From: Serinus canaria
Taxonomy: Eukaryota > Chordata > Aves > Passeriformes > Fringillidae
DNA length: 64,000 bases
Direction of reading: 5' to 3'
NCBI RefSeq assembly: GCF_022539315.1
Contig: NC_066317.1
Span: forward strand, 70,539,190-70,603,189
Positions 12,161 to 22,689 of this stretch are shown here, piece by piece. The translations under genes were made by a program, and so were the position numbers. How positions within the stretch are numbered: position 1 is the first letter of the stretch; every line of letters starts with the position of its first letter. The notes beneath the pieces are model-generated. The model was not told the origin of the DNA and did no database searches. It saw only the letters and a list, made by a program, of their open reading frames with translations.

Positions 12161-12299
12161 GGGCAGGAGATGCCCACGCTGCCCCTCCATGCCCAGGAGA
12201 CCTCAGGGCCCAGGCCACAGGTGGGGAACACCACAGTGAGAGATCAAAGATCCCAAAATTTGGGTGATCTGAGTGATCCCAGGGAGTTGCTGAGCAGCT

Positions 12300-12575
12300 C
12301 AGCATTCCCTGCACAGGCACATCCAAACCCCAACCCCAGAGCATTCCCTGCACAGGCACATCCAGACCCCAAACCCAACCCCAGAGCAATCTCTGCACAG
12401 GCACATCCAGACCCCAAACCCAACCCCAGAGCATTCCCTGCACAGGCACATCCAGACCCCAAACCCAACCCCAGAGCATTCCCTGCACAGGCACATCCAG
12501 ACCCCAAACCCAACCCCAGAGCATTCCCTGCACAGGCACATCCAGACCCCAAACCCAACCCCAAACCCTTCCCCC
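12300..12575. repeat. 45-bp minisatellite, about 6 copies
   Basis: Unit begins AGAGCATTCCCTGCACAGGC and ends with ACCCCAAACCCAACCCC. Copies are almost identical; the first is 6 bases shorter. Confidence 0.95.
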
Positions 12576-12893
12576 TCTGCTCCTGTGGGGTTTTCCCCAT
12601 TTCAGGGTATTTTGTACAAAATCTCAAGGCCTAAACAAACACAGCCTCCAGCAAAGCCACAGCAGCTGAAGAGCCAGGAGGGACTGGAGATGGAAACTTC
12701 CTTCCTCAGAGGGTTTTGGTGTCCTGCAAACCCTGGGCAGCACCAAACCAGACCCAGCTCTGAGCCCTGAGCAGAGGTGACACCACCCACAGCCCAGCCT
12801 CAGCCATGGGGACGTGTCCCAGTGCCACCATCCCAGTGCCACCATCCCAGTGCCACCTCCTGGGCCAGCAGTGAGCACCAGAGGAGCAAGGAG
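12576..12893. other. Intronic, with a short 14-bp repeat
   Basis: CCCAGTGCCACCAT is repeated three times at about 12817-12860; otherwise nothing recognised. Confidence 0.6.
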
Positions 12894-12894
12894 C

Positions 12895-13000
12895 AGATAT
12901 AAAACCATGGAATACCCCGAGCTGGAAGGACCCACGGGGACCCCCAGTCCAACTCCTGGTCCTGCACAGACACCCCAAGAGCTGAGGGTGTAACAAAACC
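12895..13000 (-). mobile_element. CR1 LINE 3' tail, degraded
   Basis: 'ACCATGGAATACCCCGAGCT', 'CCCCCAGTCCAACTCCTGGT' and the following cysteine-rich reading are the reverse complement of a CR1 terminus. Confidence 0.6.
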
Positions 13001-13999
13001 AATTCCAAGGGCAGCTGCTCCCCAGCACGGCCTTCCTGCCAAGTCCAAGCACCTGGAGAACCTCCTTGGCCACAAACTCCGGGCTCTGGCCAGAACTGGC
13101 CCAGGGTTCCAGGGTCCTGCTCCTCCCAGGGGATCTCTGCCACGTTCCCACCCAGCAGGAATGGCAGGATCCAGCAGGATCCCAAACAGCACCTGGAAGG
13201 ATCAGCACAGGTCTGTGCCCAGCCAAGGAATTCTCCTCCGGGCTGGGCTCTCTCAGGGTGAACATCTGGATTGTCCTTCAGCCACTGGACAAAGCCAACT
13301 CTGCCTCCAGAAATTCACTCATGGCCCCTGGAGCCCCTTCCTCAGCCTCTGCTCCATGGAAACACCTCCAATCCCAGGCCATTCCCAGGGAATTCATCCC
13401 AGCTGTCCCAGGCCTTTCTCCACTTCACCACCAGCAGGAAGGGGCTGGATGTCACCGACACAAGAGCAGGACTGGGCTCGCTGTGGCTGAGCAGGGACAG
13501 GGACACCTCAGGCACTGGGACCTGCTCTGGGTGGGACAGCATTCCCAGAGTGCCCCCAGTGCACAGCATTCCCTGCACCTCATCCCAGGAGCGGGCAGCC
13601 AGCAGAGCCCAGCGGCCGTGTCAGCACCAAATTTGCACTTTTATGGCAAAAGCCTCTGGAAAGAACGGAAAAAGGGAATTTGTGAGGAGCTCCCTTCCTC
13701 CTCTTGGGCCCAGAATTCCTTGCCAGCCTCCCAGTGCTGGTGCTGCAGGTCGGGAACATCCCAGGGGATCGAGGAGGGGACGGGACACAAACCTGCCCCG
13801 AAAACCCCGCTGGCACCAAAACCCAGCGGAGCCAGGCAGAGGTGACAGAGGCTGGCCATTCCCACAGCCCTGCCCCATCTCCCAGCCCCTTCCCAAGGCA
13901 GGGGCTCTGCTCCTGGGTGATTCCCTGCTCCAGGCTCAGCCATCCCAGGCCGTACCCGTGAGAAAGGGAGGGCAGGGCCGGGCTCCCCCCGCCAGCTCC
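13001..13999. other. Intronic, no recognised feature
   Basis: No exon or repeat recognised; probably old decayed retroposon material in part. Confidence 0.35.
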
Positions 14000-14400
14000 T
14001 TTATCTCGTTACTCTAATGCAAACAGACTTCTGTGAGCTCTTTCACATCCAACATTTCACCATTGCTGCGACCGCAGGCCTGGCAGCCTCTCCCCCGCCT
14101 GGAAAGGGAACAAACTTCCCAATCATTTCTAAATAACCATTTCAAGAGCACAGCTTTTCTTCTTTCATCCCACAAAAGGCAGAAATTTTGCTCGGGACCG
14201 CAAGCTGTCAACTTCCCAGCAAACCCCAAATCCCACTTAACTCTCTATTGTAAACAGCGTAGTATTGCGCTCCCACATCAATAAATAACATTCCTGAAGG
14301 AATTATTTCTGTGTTTGATTCACATTTGTTCTGCATATGCCACTGAGCCCAAGGTATTCACAACGTTTGACTCCTAAAAGCCTCGGCTTTCCAAAGGGCC
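14000..14400. promoter_or_regulatory. Candidate conserved noncoding element
   Basis: About 400 bases of non-repetitive, AT-richer sequence with no CR1 or minisatellite character (for example TTATCTCGTTACTCTAATGC, AATCATTTCTAAATAACCAT, ATCAATAAATAACATTCCTG). In a window otherwise dominated by decayed repeats this looks preserved. A regulatory role, perhaps for a neighbouring developmental gene, is inference only. Confidence 0.35.
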
Positions 14401-14559
14401 GCGCGCGAGGCGCTGGGACGAGCCCTTCCCGGGGGATGCTGAGGGCCAGGATGGAATCCCAAACCAAGGATGGCTTTTGTGCCCCCCCAAAGCTCCTTCA
14501 TTTCAGGATTAGAAAATGAAATGGCTCCAAAGTGCCTCTCAATGGGGCTGCTGAGCTTC

Positions 14560-15290
14560 AGGGCTGGCAGGGGGAGCCTGGGTGTCCCGCTGGATGTTGG
14601 TCCTTCCTGGGCTGCTCCAGAGGGACCAGGATCCCTGGGAGAGGGATTTGGGATGCTGTGGATGAGGCTGGAATGGCCCAGCCCAGACCCCCCTGCTCCA
14701 GCCCTGGGCAGATCCCAAAGGAAAGGTGGGAATTGTGTCCCTGTGCCCTCCCTCAGGTGAGAGCCCACCTGCAGAGCTGCCCCAGCCCTGGGCCAACAGC
14801 AGGAGGACGTGGAGCTGCTGGAGAGAGCCCAGAGGAGGCCCCGGAGCTGCTGCAGGGCTGGAGCCCCTCTGCTCTGGAGCCAGGCTGGGAGAGCTGGGAA
14901 TGTTCCCCTGGAGAAGGGAAGGCTCCAGGCAGAGCTCAGAGCCCCTGGCAGGGCCTGGAGGGGCTCCAGGAGAGCTGGAGAGGGACTGGGGACAAGGGAC
15001 AGAGGGACAGGAGCCAGGGAATGGCTGCCACTGGGAAAGGGGAGATTGGGCTGGGATCTGGGCAAGGAATTGCTGGCTGGGAGGGTGGGCAGGGGCTGGG
15101 CTGGAATTCCCAGAGCTGCTGGGGCTGCCCCTGGATCCCTGGCAATGCCCAAGGCCAGGTTGGACACTGGGGCTTGGATCCACCTGGGACAGTGGGAGGT
15201 GTCCCTGCCCATGGATGAGGTGACACTTGCTGGGCTGTAGGGTCCTTTCCCACCCAACCCATTCCAGGATTCCATGACCACATTCCATGA
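14560..15290 (+). mobile_element. CR1 LINE, longest copy in the window
   Basis: Covers about 700 bases of a CR1 3' region: 'GGGAGAGCTGGGAATGTTCC', 'AGGGCCTGGAGGGGCTCCAG', 'GAGAGGGACTGGGGACAAGG', 'GCTGGGATCTGGGCAAGGAA', 'GCCCCTGGATCCCTGGCAAT', then the terminal block and 'CATTCCAGGATTCCATGACC'. 'GAGAGGGACTGGGGACAAGG' recurs at 37812 and 43885 and in reverse at about 21735-21765. Confidence 0.9.
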
Positions 15291-15639
15291 GGGCTCTGAA
15301 AGACTTCAGAATAAAAAGCTACACCAGGAGAGAGGCGTGGAGGTGGGAAATGGGAATAACTTGGGCTGCAGAAACCCAGACATCATCCCAAAGCCCCTTC
15401 CATGGATTGGCAGGAGGCTCCTTGGCATTCCCACAGGTGTTCCCTCACCAACCCTCCAGGGAGATGCTCCAGAGCCATCTCTGCATGAGCAGAAGCCTCA
15501 ATCCCATCCCTGCCCCTTCCCCACCTGGAATTCCCAAAGGTGAGCAGCACAGGGATTTCCTGTGGAAGTGAGGGATCCCTTCAGCCCCTCTGCAGATCCC
15601 ATCCCCAGGATTTGGGATTTGGGATTTGACCATTTCAAC
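15291..15639. other. Intronic, no recognised feature
   Basis: Nothing supported. Confidence 0.4.
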
Positions 15640-16115
15640 TCTCCTCAGAGGGCGTCTGTCTCGCTGCACTAACAAAGAACTCCTCGGGAAGATTTCGGAA
15701 ACAGAAGGATTATTTAGCCACCCACACACAGGCAAAATTAACCAGTCATGGAAATTCAAGATAATAAATGCCATAATTTTGCCTTTAACTTCACAATTTT
15801 TTTTTCCCCCCCTCTAAAAGTGAATGTTTCTAATTTATGGAGAGAGAGAGAGAAAGAGGGGGGAGAAAAAAAAAAAAAAAAGAATAAAAAACCCCTTTCA
15901 TTACTTTGTTTTTCCATGGATCAGAAGTCCCCAAATATAAGGAATTAACACGCTAATGTAAACACCCGTCTGCTCGTGGCGCTGGAACAGATTTACCAGC
16001 ACTACAAAAGGCTGCCCCTCACTGATCACCAGCCCCAACTGGAGACTTCTGGTATAAAAACAACCCTGGAAAGCTTTTCTTTTTTTTTTTTTTTTTTTCA
16101 TCTAAATGAGAAAGT
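15640..16115. promoter_or_regulatory. Candidate conserved noncoding element with A- and T-runs
   Basis: Non-repetitive AT-rich block (GATAATAAATGCCATAATTT, GGAATTAACACGCTAATGTA, ACAGATTTACCAGCACTACA) interrupted by a GAGA run plus poly-A at 15840-15885 and a poly-T at 16078-16100. Same reasoning as for 14000-14400; function is inferred. Confidence 0.3.
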
Positions 16116-16449
16116 GGCCGTGCTCCATTCTTCCCCAAAAACAGCTGGAAAGGATGAGCTGCACCTCGGGAATCCCAGGGATGGGGAAGGGATGTGAAAC
16201 CTCACACCTCAGGCAGGCTCTAAGGCAGCTCCTGGGGATGGGGAGGAAATAATTGAGGGATTTGGGACCACTGGGGCTGCTGAGGGAGGTTCTGAAGGAT
16301 TGGAGGCTCCTGACTCCTGGATTTTGGTGTCCTGGCAGGATGAGCCCCGGCAGGGCAGGCCTGGACACCCCACAGTTCCCCAGCAGATAAAAAGTGACTT
16401 ATTGCATTCATTTCCTTCTGCCACAGCTCTGCAAAGGCTCCCCTGGGCT
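16116..16449. other. Intronic, no recognised feature
   Basis: Possible old retroposon remains at 16200-16350; nothing firm. Confidence 0.35.
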
Positions 16450-16650
16450 TCCCACAGAATCAGGGAGGTTGGGAGAGCCCTCTGAGATCACCAAGCCCAA
16501 GTCTGGTCCCAATTCCCCATCCCAGCTCAATCCCTATCCCAAAGTGCCACCTCCACTTGTCCCTGAACACTTCCAGGGACGGAGCCCTGAGGAGCTGCTC
16601 CAGAGCTTCACCTCTCTTCCAGCAGAGCAATTCCTGCTCCAACCCAACCC
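16450..16650 (-). mobile_element. CR1 LINE fragment
   Basis: Reverse-complement CR1 terminus: 'CACAGAATCAGGGAGGTTGG', 'GAGATCACCAAGCCCAAGTC', 'CTGAACACTTCCAGGGACGG'. Confidence 0.7.
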
Positions 16651-17900
16651 CTCCCCACCGTTCCCATGGGATTCAGCCTCCCAAGAACCCAAACGTGGCC
16701 AAATCCCGTGGGATGGCCGCACGAGGGACACCACAGCCCCTGCACCCCGCAGCAGAGCGTTCCCCCAGGACACATCCTGCCTTCCCTGCTTCCCTTGCTC
16801 CTTCCCTGGAAGGGCTGAGCCCCCAGCAGGACCTGCACTCCCCTTCTCCCACCTGGATGAGAATTTGTGGGATTGCAGCACCATCAGTTCCTTTCCTTTC
16901 CCTCTTTCCCCTTTTCTTTCCTTTCCCTTTTTCCCTTCCCTTTCTCCTTCCACGGCTGCTCCCTCAATTGGCAACATCCAGAGGGACAGGAGCCAAGGGA
17001 AGAGCAAAGCTCCTGGATGAGACTGGAAAAGCAGCAGAAAAGGAGCTGGATTCCCACAGACATCAGGAGGGAAGCAGAAACCACCTCAGGAGCGGCCATG
17101 GGATGGTGTAAAATAAAACAAACCCTGGCTCCAGCACAAAGCCCCCGTCTGCCTCCAACTCGAGGTCTCCCAGTCCCAGCCCCCTCTGCTCTGCCCGGAA
17201 CTGGAAAGGAGGAATGATTTAAAAATTGGTTTTTACACAAAAAGAGTTGATTCAGCCCCAGGAGTCGGCGGGGGAAGCTCAGCCCTGGATCTCCAGCGGT
17301 TCAGGACACAAGGGATTGATTGCTCCAGCCTGGATCATCTCCGTGGCTCCCAGGCCCCACTGAAGTGGTTTCCAAGAGCTAAAGCCTTGGATCAGCCTGT
17401 CAAAGCCTTGGAAAACTCTGGGAAAGCCACAGGGAGCATGCTGGAAGTGGGAGCCTGCCCCTGGAGCCCCAGAGCGTGCACACACCACAGGAATAACGCA
17501 CAGTTCCCAACCTTCCCAAACCTCCCCACTGCCCCTTCCCTGCTAGGAAATCCCAAAGGAAGGGAAAACTCCGGGTGAAATCTGATTGCTCACACTCTGA
17601 GTGAGCACTGGGGATGGGAGCTGGTGGGTTGGGATGACCAAATCCCTCTTTCCCAGCACAGGAATGGGGTCAGAGCACCTCCCGTGGGAACGAGCCCAAA
17701 TCCCAGCCCTGCTTTGGGAATCCCTCTGCTCCTGGGCACAAACCTGGAATTCCTAAAGGAGGGATTCAGAATCAAACAAGGAGGAGTCCGTGGGGAATCA
17801 GGACCAAAGGAAATCCCAAATTCCTTGACCAGGAGCACAGAGATCCAAGCTGAGCCCTCATGGCCACAGCAGCTCCTCACACTCCTGCTCCAGGAAAATC
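16651..17900. other. Intronic, pyrimidine-rich patch
   Basis: A pyrimidine-rich stretch lies at 16880-16950 (TTTCCTTTCCCTCTTTCCCC). No exon or element recognised in the rest. Confidence 0.4.
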
Positions 17901-17904
17901 AGGC

Positions 17905-18010
17905 AAAAAGGGATTCCTGCAGTTCCAAGGAGATTCCTGCACCTCCAGAGGGGATTCCCTGCACCTCCAGAGGGGATTCCTGCACCTCCAGAGGGGATTC
18001 CTGCAGGCTC
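17905..18010. repeat. 21-bp minisatellite, 4 copies
   Basis: Unit CACCTCCAGAGGGGATTCCTG, near-perfect copies. Confidence 0.9.
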
Positions 18011-18599
18011 AGGCTGATTCCAGGATGGAAAAGGAGCTGTGGGGCTCCTCACCAGCCCCATCCCTGCTCTGGATGATCCAAGGCTGAGCTGGGACGCACA
18101 GCTGACAAATTTCACAGAAAAACTCCATTTTCCACATCAAAACCCAGACACTGAACGACTCCAGAGCCCACGTGAGCAGCTGCTTCCCTTTGTCCCAAAT
18201 CCAGGTCCCTGAGTGCCCACCCTGTGTCCCTGCAGGAGCAGCCTGGGCTCACCCCCCAGCCCCAGCCGTGGGGAGAAGATGGAAAAAAACCTCCCAGGAG
18301 GGCAAAATCGGCAAAATTTTGTGTCTCCTACACAAACCTGTGATCAAGGCCTGAGCAATTCCTCAGGGCTGGAAATCCCAGGGAGCGCAGCCCCTGCCAG
18401 GTGGGTGCACAGAGAGCTGGGCTGTGATTCCTCAGGGCAGGAATCACTGGGGAGCCTCTCCCGGGGGAACGGGGCAGGAGGAAGGACAGACGGACACCGG
18501 CTGTGCTCCCGGATCCAGCCCAGGGGCTGCAGGAGGACAAGTCAATAACAGGGGGGTGGTCTTGGAGGAGCTGGGGAAGGCACTGGGGAGCTCTGGACC
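18011..18599. other. Intronic, no recognised feature
   Basis: No exon, RNA gene or recognised repeat. Confidence 0.4.
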
Positions 18600-19372
18600 C
18601 TCCCTCAACCCCCATTCCCTTGGGAATTCCACAGAAGTGTCCAGAAACAGGAATTCCATCCCAAACTTCGGCCACAGGTGTCCAGGGATGAGGTGACTGA
18701 AGTGTCCCTGCTCCATCTCCATCCCAGCACATGGGATGGAAATTCCATCCCAAACTTCATGGACACAACCTGGAATGTCCAGGGATGAGGGGACCGAGGT
18801 GTCCCTGCTCCATCTCCATCCAACCCCGTGTTCCCTGCTTGCCTCATTCCCCTGGGAACACAAGTGTCCAGGGATAGGAATTCCATCCCAAACATCACAG
18901 ACACAACCTGGAGGTGTCCAGGGATGAGGTGACCGAGTGTCCCTGCTCCATCCCAGCACAGTGTTCCCTGCTTGCCTCATTCCCTTGGGAACACAAGTGT
19001 CCAGGAGTGGGAATTCCATCCCAAACTTTCAGCCACAGGTGTTCAGGGATGAGGTGACTGAGCTGTCCCTGCTCCATCTCCATCCCACCACGTGTTCCCT
19101 GCTTGCCTCATTCCCTTGGGAATTCAACAGAAGTGTCCAGGGATGGGAATTCCATCCCCAACTTCATAGACACAACCTGGAGGTGTCCAGGGATGAGGTG
19201 ACCGAGGTGTCCCTGCTCCATCCCAGCACATGTTCCCTGCTTGCCTCATTCCCTTGGGAACACAAGTGTCCAGGAGTGGGAATTCCATCCCAAACTTCAC
19301 CCAGAGTGTCCAGGGATGAGGTGACCGAGGTGTCCCTGCTCCATCCCATCCCACCCCGTGTTCCCTGCCTGC
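18600..19372. repeat. Tandem array, about 125-145-bp unit, 6 copies
   Basis: 'GTGTCCAGGGATGAGGTGAC' or a close variant recurs at about 18679, 18776, 18914, 19038, 19183 and 19307. Units also contain 'TTCCCTGCTTGCCTCATTCC' and 'GGAATTCCATCCCAAACTTC'. Unit length varies through internal deletions. Confidence 0.92.
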
Positions 19373-19705
19373 CTGTGGGATGGTGGGACAGGGCTGGAGC
19401 TCCACGGGGCTTTGCAAGCCCAGGTGGGACCAGGGGATGTTCCTGAGGTCTCCCTGCTCCTGGAGCCTGTCCAGCCTGGAAAAACTGGCCCTCAGGAGCA
19501 GAACCCATCCCACAGCACCTTCTGGAAGCTCTCCAGCTCCCACCAGAACCACTCCTGAGGGGATGGAGAGGGGGAAAGCCACGTTTTTCCAGGCTGGACA
19601 GGCTCCAGGAGCAGGGAGACCTCAGGAACATCCCCTGGTCCCACCTTTGCTCCTGCAAAGCCCCGTGGAGCTCCAGCCCTGTCCCACCATCCCCACAGGC
19701 AGCCA
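19366..19705. repeat. Inverted repeat, about 115-bp arms, 100-bp spacer
   Basis: Left arm (about 19366-19488) starts CCTGTGGGATGGTGGGACAG and ends GTCCAGCCTGGAAAA. Right arm (about 19585-19702) is its reverse complement, starting TTTTTCCAGGCTGGACAGGC and ending CTGTCCCACCATCCCCACAG. Mismatches are few, so single-stranded DNA or RNA would form a strong hairpin. Confidence 0.92.
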
Positions 19706-20939
19706 GGGCTCACCTTGAGAGGCAGAATCCCAGCCCTGGCCGCCAGCATTTTCCCAGAATCCCAAAAAGCACCTCCAAAGGCCACAGTGCCCCGTGCTGG
19801 AGCCCAGGGAATGGGGAAGGCATTCAAGGCTCACTTTCCCTGAGCAGGGGGGACTGGAGCTACCAACAACGCCCTGGAGGTGTCTCAGCAGCTCCACCTG
19901 CACAGGGCCCTTCTTTGGGGTGATTGTTTCAGTCCATCAGAAATCAGCAGGGCCAGGAACCCCTAAATTCAGCTTAAAAGGCAGAAAAAGCAAATAAACG
20001 CTTGGAGGGGGTGGTGAGGGGGGGAAATGGGGCTGGCTGAAGGCTCCCCAAGCCCTGTTAGTGGGTGATACAGCTCAGCTGCACACAGGCTGTCCCAGGC
20101 GGGCTCCTGGTGACATCTCCTGTGGTGGCACCAAGGGAGCGGCCAGCAAGGGGGTCTGTCAGCATTTTATCAGCAGCAACTGCTGCCAGGGCTTGGGGAG
20201 GCACTAAAAGCTCCTTTTCCTCTGGCTGCTGGGGATGGGAAGGCTCTGAGTGGGAGCAAATCGCTGGGATTTACAAACCACATCACACAGAGAGAGGGGT
20301 TTGGTGCTGGGGAGGGAAAGGGGGGAGGAGGTGGCACCCAAAAACTGGAGTTCTGAGGGGAAAACGTCCCCCAGAAAGCTCTTGGGGGTATATGGAACAA
20401 ACTGGGGAGTCCCAGCGTGGATATTAAGGCTCCATAAGGCAAGAAGTGATAAAATGAGGGAAATAATTCAACTGGCCAACTGATCCTGCCCTTATTTCTA
20501 CACAAACCAAAACCACAGAGTAAAATTAAACCTTAAAGGCTCCAAGGTGGGCAGAGCTCTGCAGAGAAAATCCCTGGAGAGAGGAAGTTGGGATTCATGG
20601 AATAAAGAGAGAGTGCCAGCAGTGTGTCCAGCCCTTGGCCACAATCCCACAGGAAGGGCAGGACTGAGCCCCAGTGCCTGGGGACACCTGGGAGCACTCC
20701 CAGATCCCTCCATAAACCAGGGCAGAGCCACGTGCACCCCCATAAACCCCAGCATCCCTCCCTGGGGGATGGAATTGCATTGTCCCTGCTGGTGGAGGGG
20801 CTGATCCCAGTCTGCCTGGCTGGGATGGAGCCACATTCCAGGAGCAGGATCCCACAGAGCCCAGGGCACGGACAGGAGACCTCAGCACCCTCACCAGGGT
20901 GACCCCAAAGCTTCCAGCCACGAGTCCTTCACCCCTCCT
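19706..20939. other. Intronic, no recognised feature
   Basis: No repeat recognised. A splice-donor-like CTCAAG|GTGAGC on the minus strand at about 19709-19719 has no convincing exon behind it. Confidence 0.35.
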
Positions 20940-21115
20940 GGCAGGGAGGAATTCCCAGAGCAGCTGGGGCTGCCCCTGGGTCCCCAGGAATGTCCCAGGC
21001 CAGGCTGGACACTGGGAGGTGTCCCTGCCATGGATGGGTGGGAATGGGTGGGACTGAAGGTCCCTTCCCAGCCAAAGCATTCCAGGGCTCTGTGAAATCA
21101 CCACACCCCAAGGAG
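20940..21115 (+). mobile_element. CR1 LINE 3' end
   Basis: 'GGAATTCCCAGAGCAGCTGG', 'CAGGCTGGACACTGGGAGGT', 'GACTGAAGGTCCCTTCCCAG', then a degenerate CATTCCAGGGCTCTGTGA tail. Confidence 0.85.
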
Positions 21116-21525
21116 CCCGTGGAACAGGGCTGGGATCCTGTGGGACAAAGGGTGGCACTGCCCAGGGAGGGCAGGGGACACCTGGGAGGGGCTGGAGCAT
21201 CCCAGAGGAAAAGGCTCCCAGAAGAACCCTCAGTTCCCACAGGAGGGCACCAGGAAGATGCAGGAACAAAAAAAAAAAGGTTCTTCCTGAAACCCCCAGA
21301 GGTTCTGCAGCCTCACCCACAGAGGGTTCCAAGGTAAAACCCCGGGAAAAGCCAGGCCTAAAAGTGTGAGCAGGAGGTTAGACCAGACCAGACCTCCCTG
21401 GCTGTGCCCTACAAACCAAACCCTGGGCTGCTCCCCGAGGGTCCTCCTGCAGCTCAGCACCCCTGAGGGTGGGCTCTGCACAGCCAGGGGATGGGTTGGG
21501 TTAAAGGGACCCCAAATCCCATCAG
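21116..21525. other. Intronic, no recognised feature
   Basis: A short poly-A run at 21270; nothing else supported. Confidence 0.4.
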
Positions 21526-21527
21526 TG

Positions 21528-21965
21528 CCACCCACCCATGGCAGGGACACCTCCCACTGTCCCAGGTGGATCCAGCCTGGCCTTGGGCACTGCCAGGGAT
21601 CCAGAGGCAGCCACAGCAAATCTGGGAATTCCAGCCCAGCCCCTGCTCACCCTCCCAGCCAGCAATTCCTTGCCAAGATCCCAGCCCAATCTCCCCTTTC
21701 CCAGTGGCAGCCATTCCCTGGCTCCTGTCCCTCTGTCCCTTGTCCCCAGTCCCTCTCCAGCTCTCCTGGAGCCCCTCCAGGCCCTGCCAGGGGCTCTGAG
21801 CTCTGCCTGGAGCCTTCCCTTCTCCAGGGGAACATTCCCAGCTCTCCCAGCCTGGCTCCAGCCCTGGAAGCATTTCCATGACCCCCTCTGGGCTCTCTCC
21901 AGCAGCCCCACTTGGCATTTCCCACTCCAGGCTCTGAGATGCCTCCCAGCAGTCCCATGCAGGGT
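21528..21965 (-). mobile_element. CR1 LINE fragment, about 430 bp
   Basis: Reverse complement of the same CR1 subfamily as 14560-15290: 'GGCAGGGACACCTCCCACTG', 'GCAATTCCTTGCCAAGATCC', 'TCCCTGGCTCCTGTCCCTCT', 'CCTGCCAGGGGCTCTGAGCT', 'GGGAACATTCCCAGCTCTCC'. Confidence 0.9.
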
Positions 21966-22077
21966 CAAGGCTGCTCCAGCCTCCCAGCTTTGTGCCAGGG
22001 AACAGCTCCTTTCCCTGTGCAGTTTCCCAGGCAGTTCTCCCCTGGGAGCAGCCCAGGTGCATCCCTGGCCCCAGAGC

Positions 22078-22123
22078 AGAGCTGCAGTGGCTGCAGTGGC
22101 TGCAGTGGCTGCAGTGGCTGCAA
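22078..22123. repeat. 9-bp microsatellite TGGCTGCAG, 5 copies
   Basis: Perfect repeats of CTGCAGTGG. Confidence 0.95.
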
Positions 22124-22685
22124 ACACCAACTCCTGCAAGGGGAGCCCTGAACAGCTCCCATTCAGGGGCCAGTGCCCCCTGTAAAAGAGCCAGGCACGC
22201 ACAGGTGGCTGATAAAAGTGCCCTTGAACAGCCACACTTGCAGAAGAAATTTCTAAGGGTGAGCAGAGCTCGCAGCTTTTAATGGCATGGCAGAGTCTGG
22301 GCTCTGAGAACCAAAGCAGATCCCTGCAGGCTGTGCCAAGTGCTCCCAGATATCCCTGTCTGGAGCGGATCCCCCGGCTAGCAAGGGGTTAAAGCTCAGC
22401 CTCTGAGGCCAGGCAGGCTTGAAGGCAATGCCACCAACCCTGAAGGAAAGCTGAGAAGGTTTCTGCCAGCTTTGTTCCAAATAAAAAAGGTTATTAAAAA
22501 CAGCCCCGGCCGCCGTGAGCAGGAACGGCCCGACAAGGAGACGGCCACAAAGCAGCTGAACTTGTAAATAAATGGAATTAATACCCAGCAAATTCCTTTG
22601 ATCCACGGGACACCCATTCCCTTTCCCTGCAGAGCTGCTCATTAATTGCTCCGTGTTCCACTTGTGTCCCCGCCAGCGAGGCCGA
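22124..22685. other. Intronic; candidate conserved block at 22430-22660
   Basis: The part around 22470-22620 (AAAAAGGTTATTAAAAACAG, TAAATAAATGGAATTAATAC) is non-repetitive and AT-richer than its flanks. A regulatory role is only a possibility. Confidence 0.3.
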
Positions 22686-22689
22686 AGGA

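Noticed and set aside
11432..12634. 400-codon Pro/Gly-rich plus-strand reading frame
   Set aside because: All three frames are open across the 20-bp and 45-bp arrays, as expected for stop-free repeats; no family resemblance.
19706..19800. Possible minus-strand exon ending CTCAAG|GTGAGC
   Set aside because: The frame behind it resembles no known protein, there is no clear acceptor, and EXOC6B is already contiguous without it.
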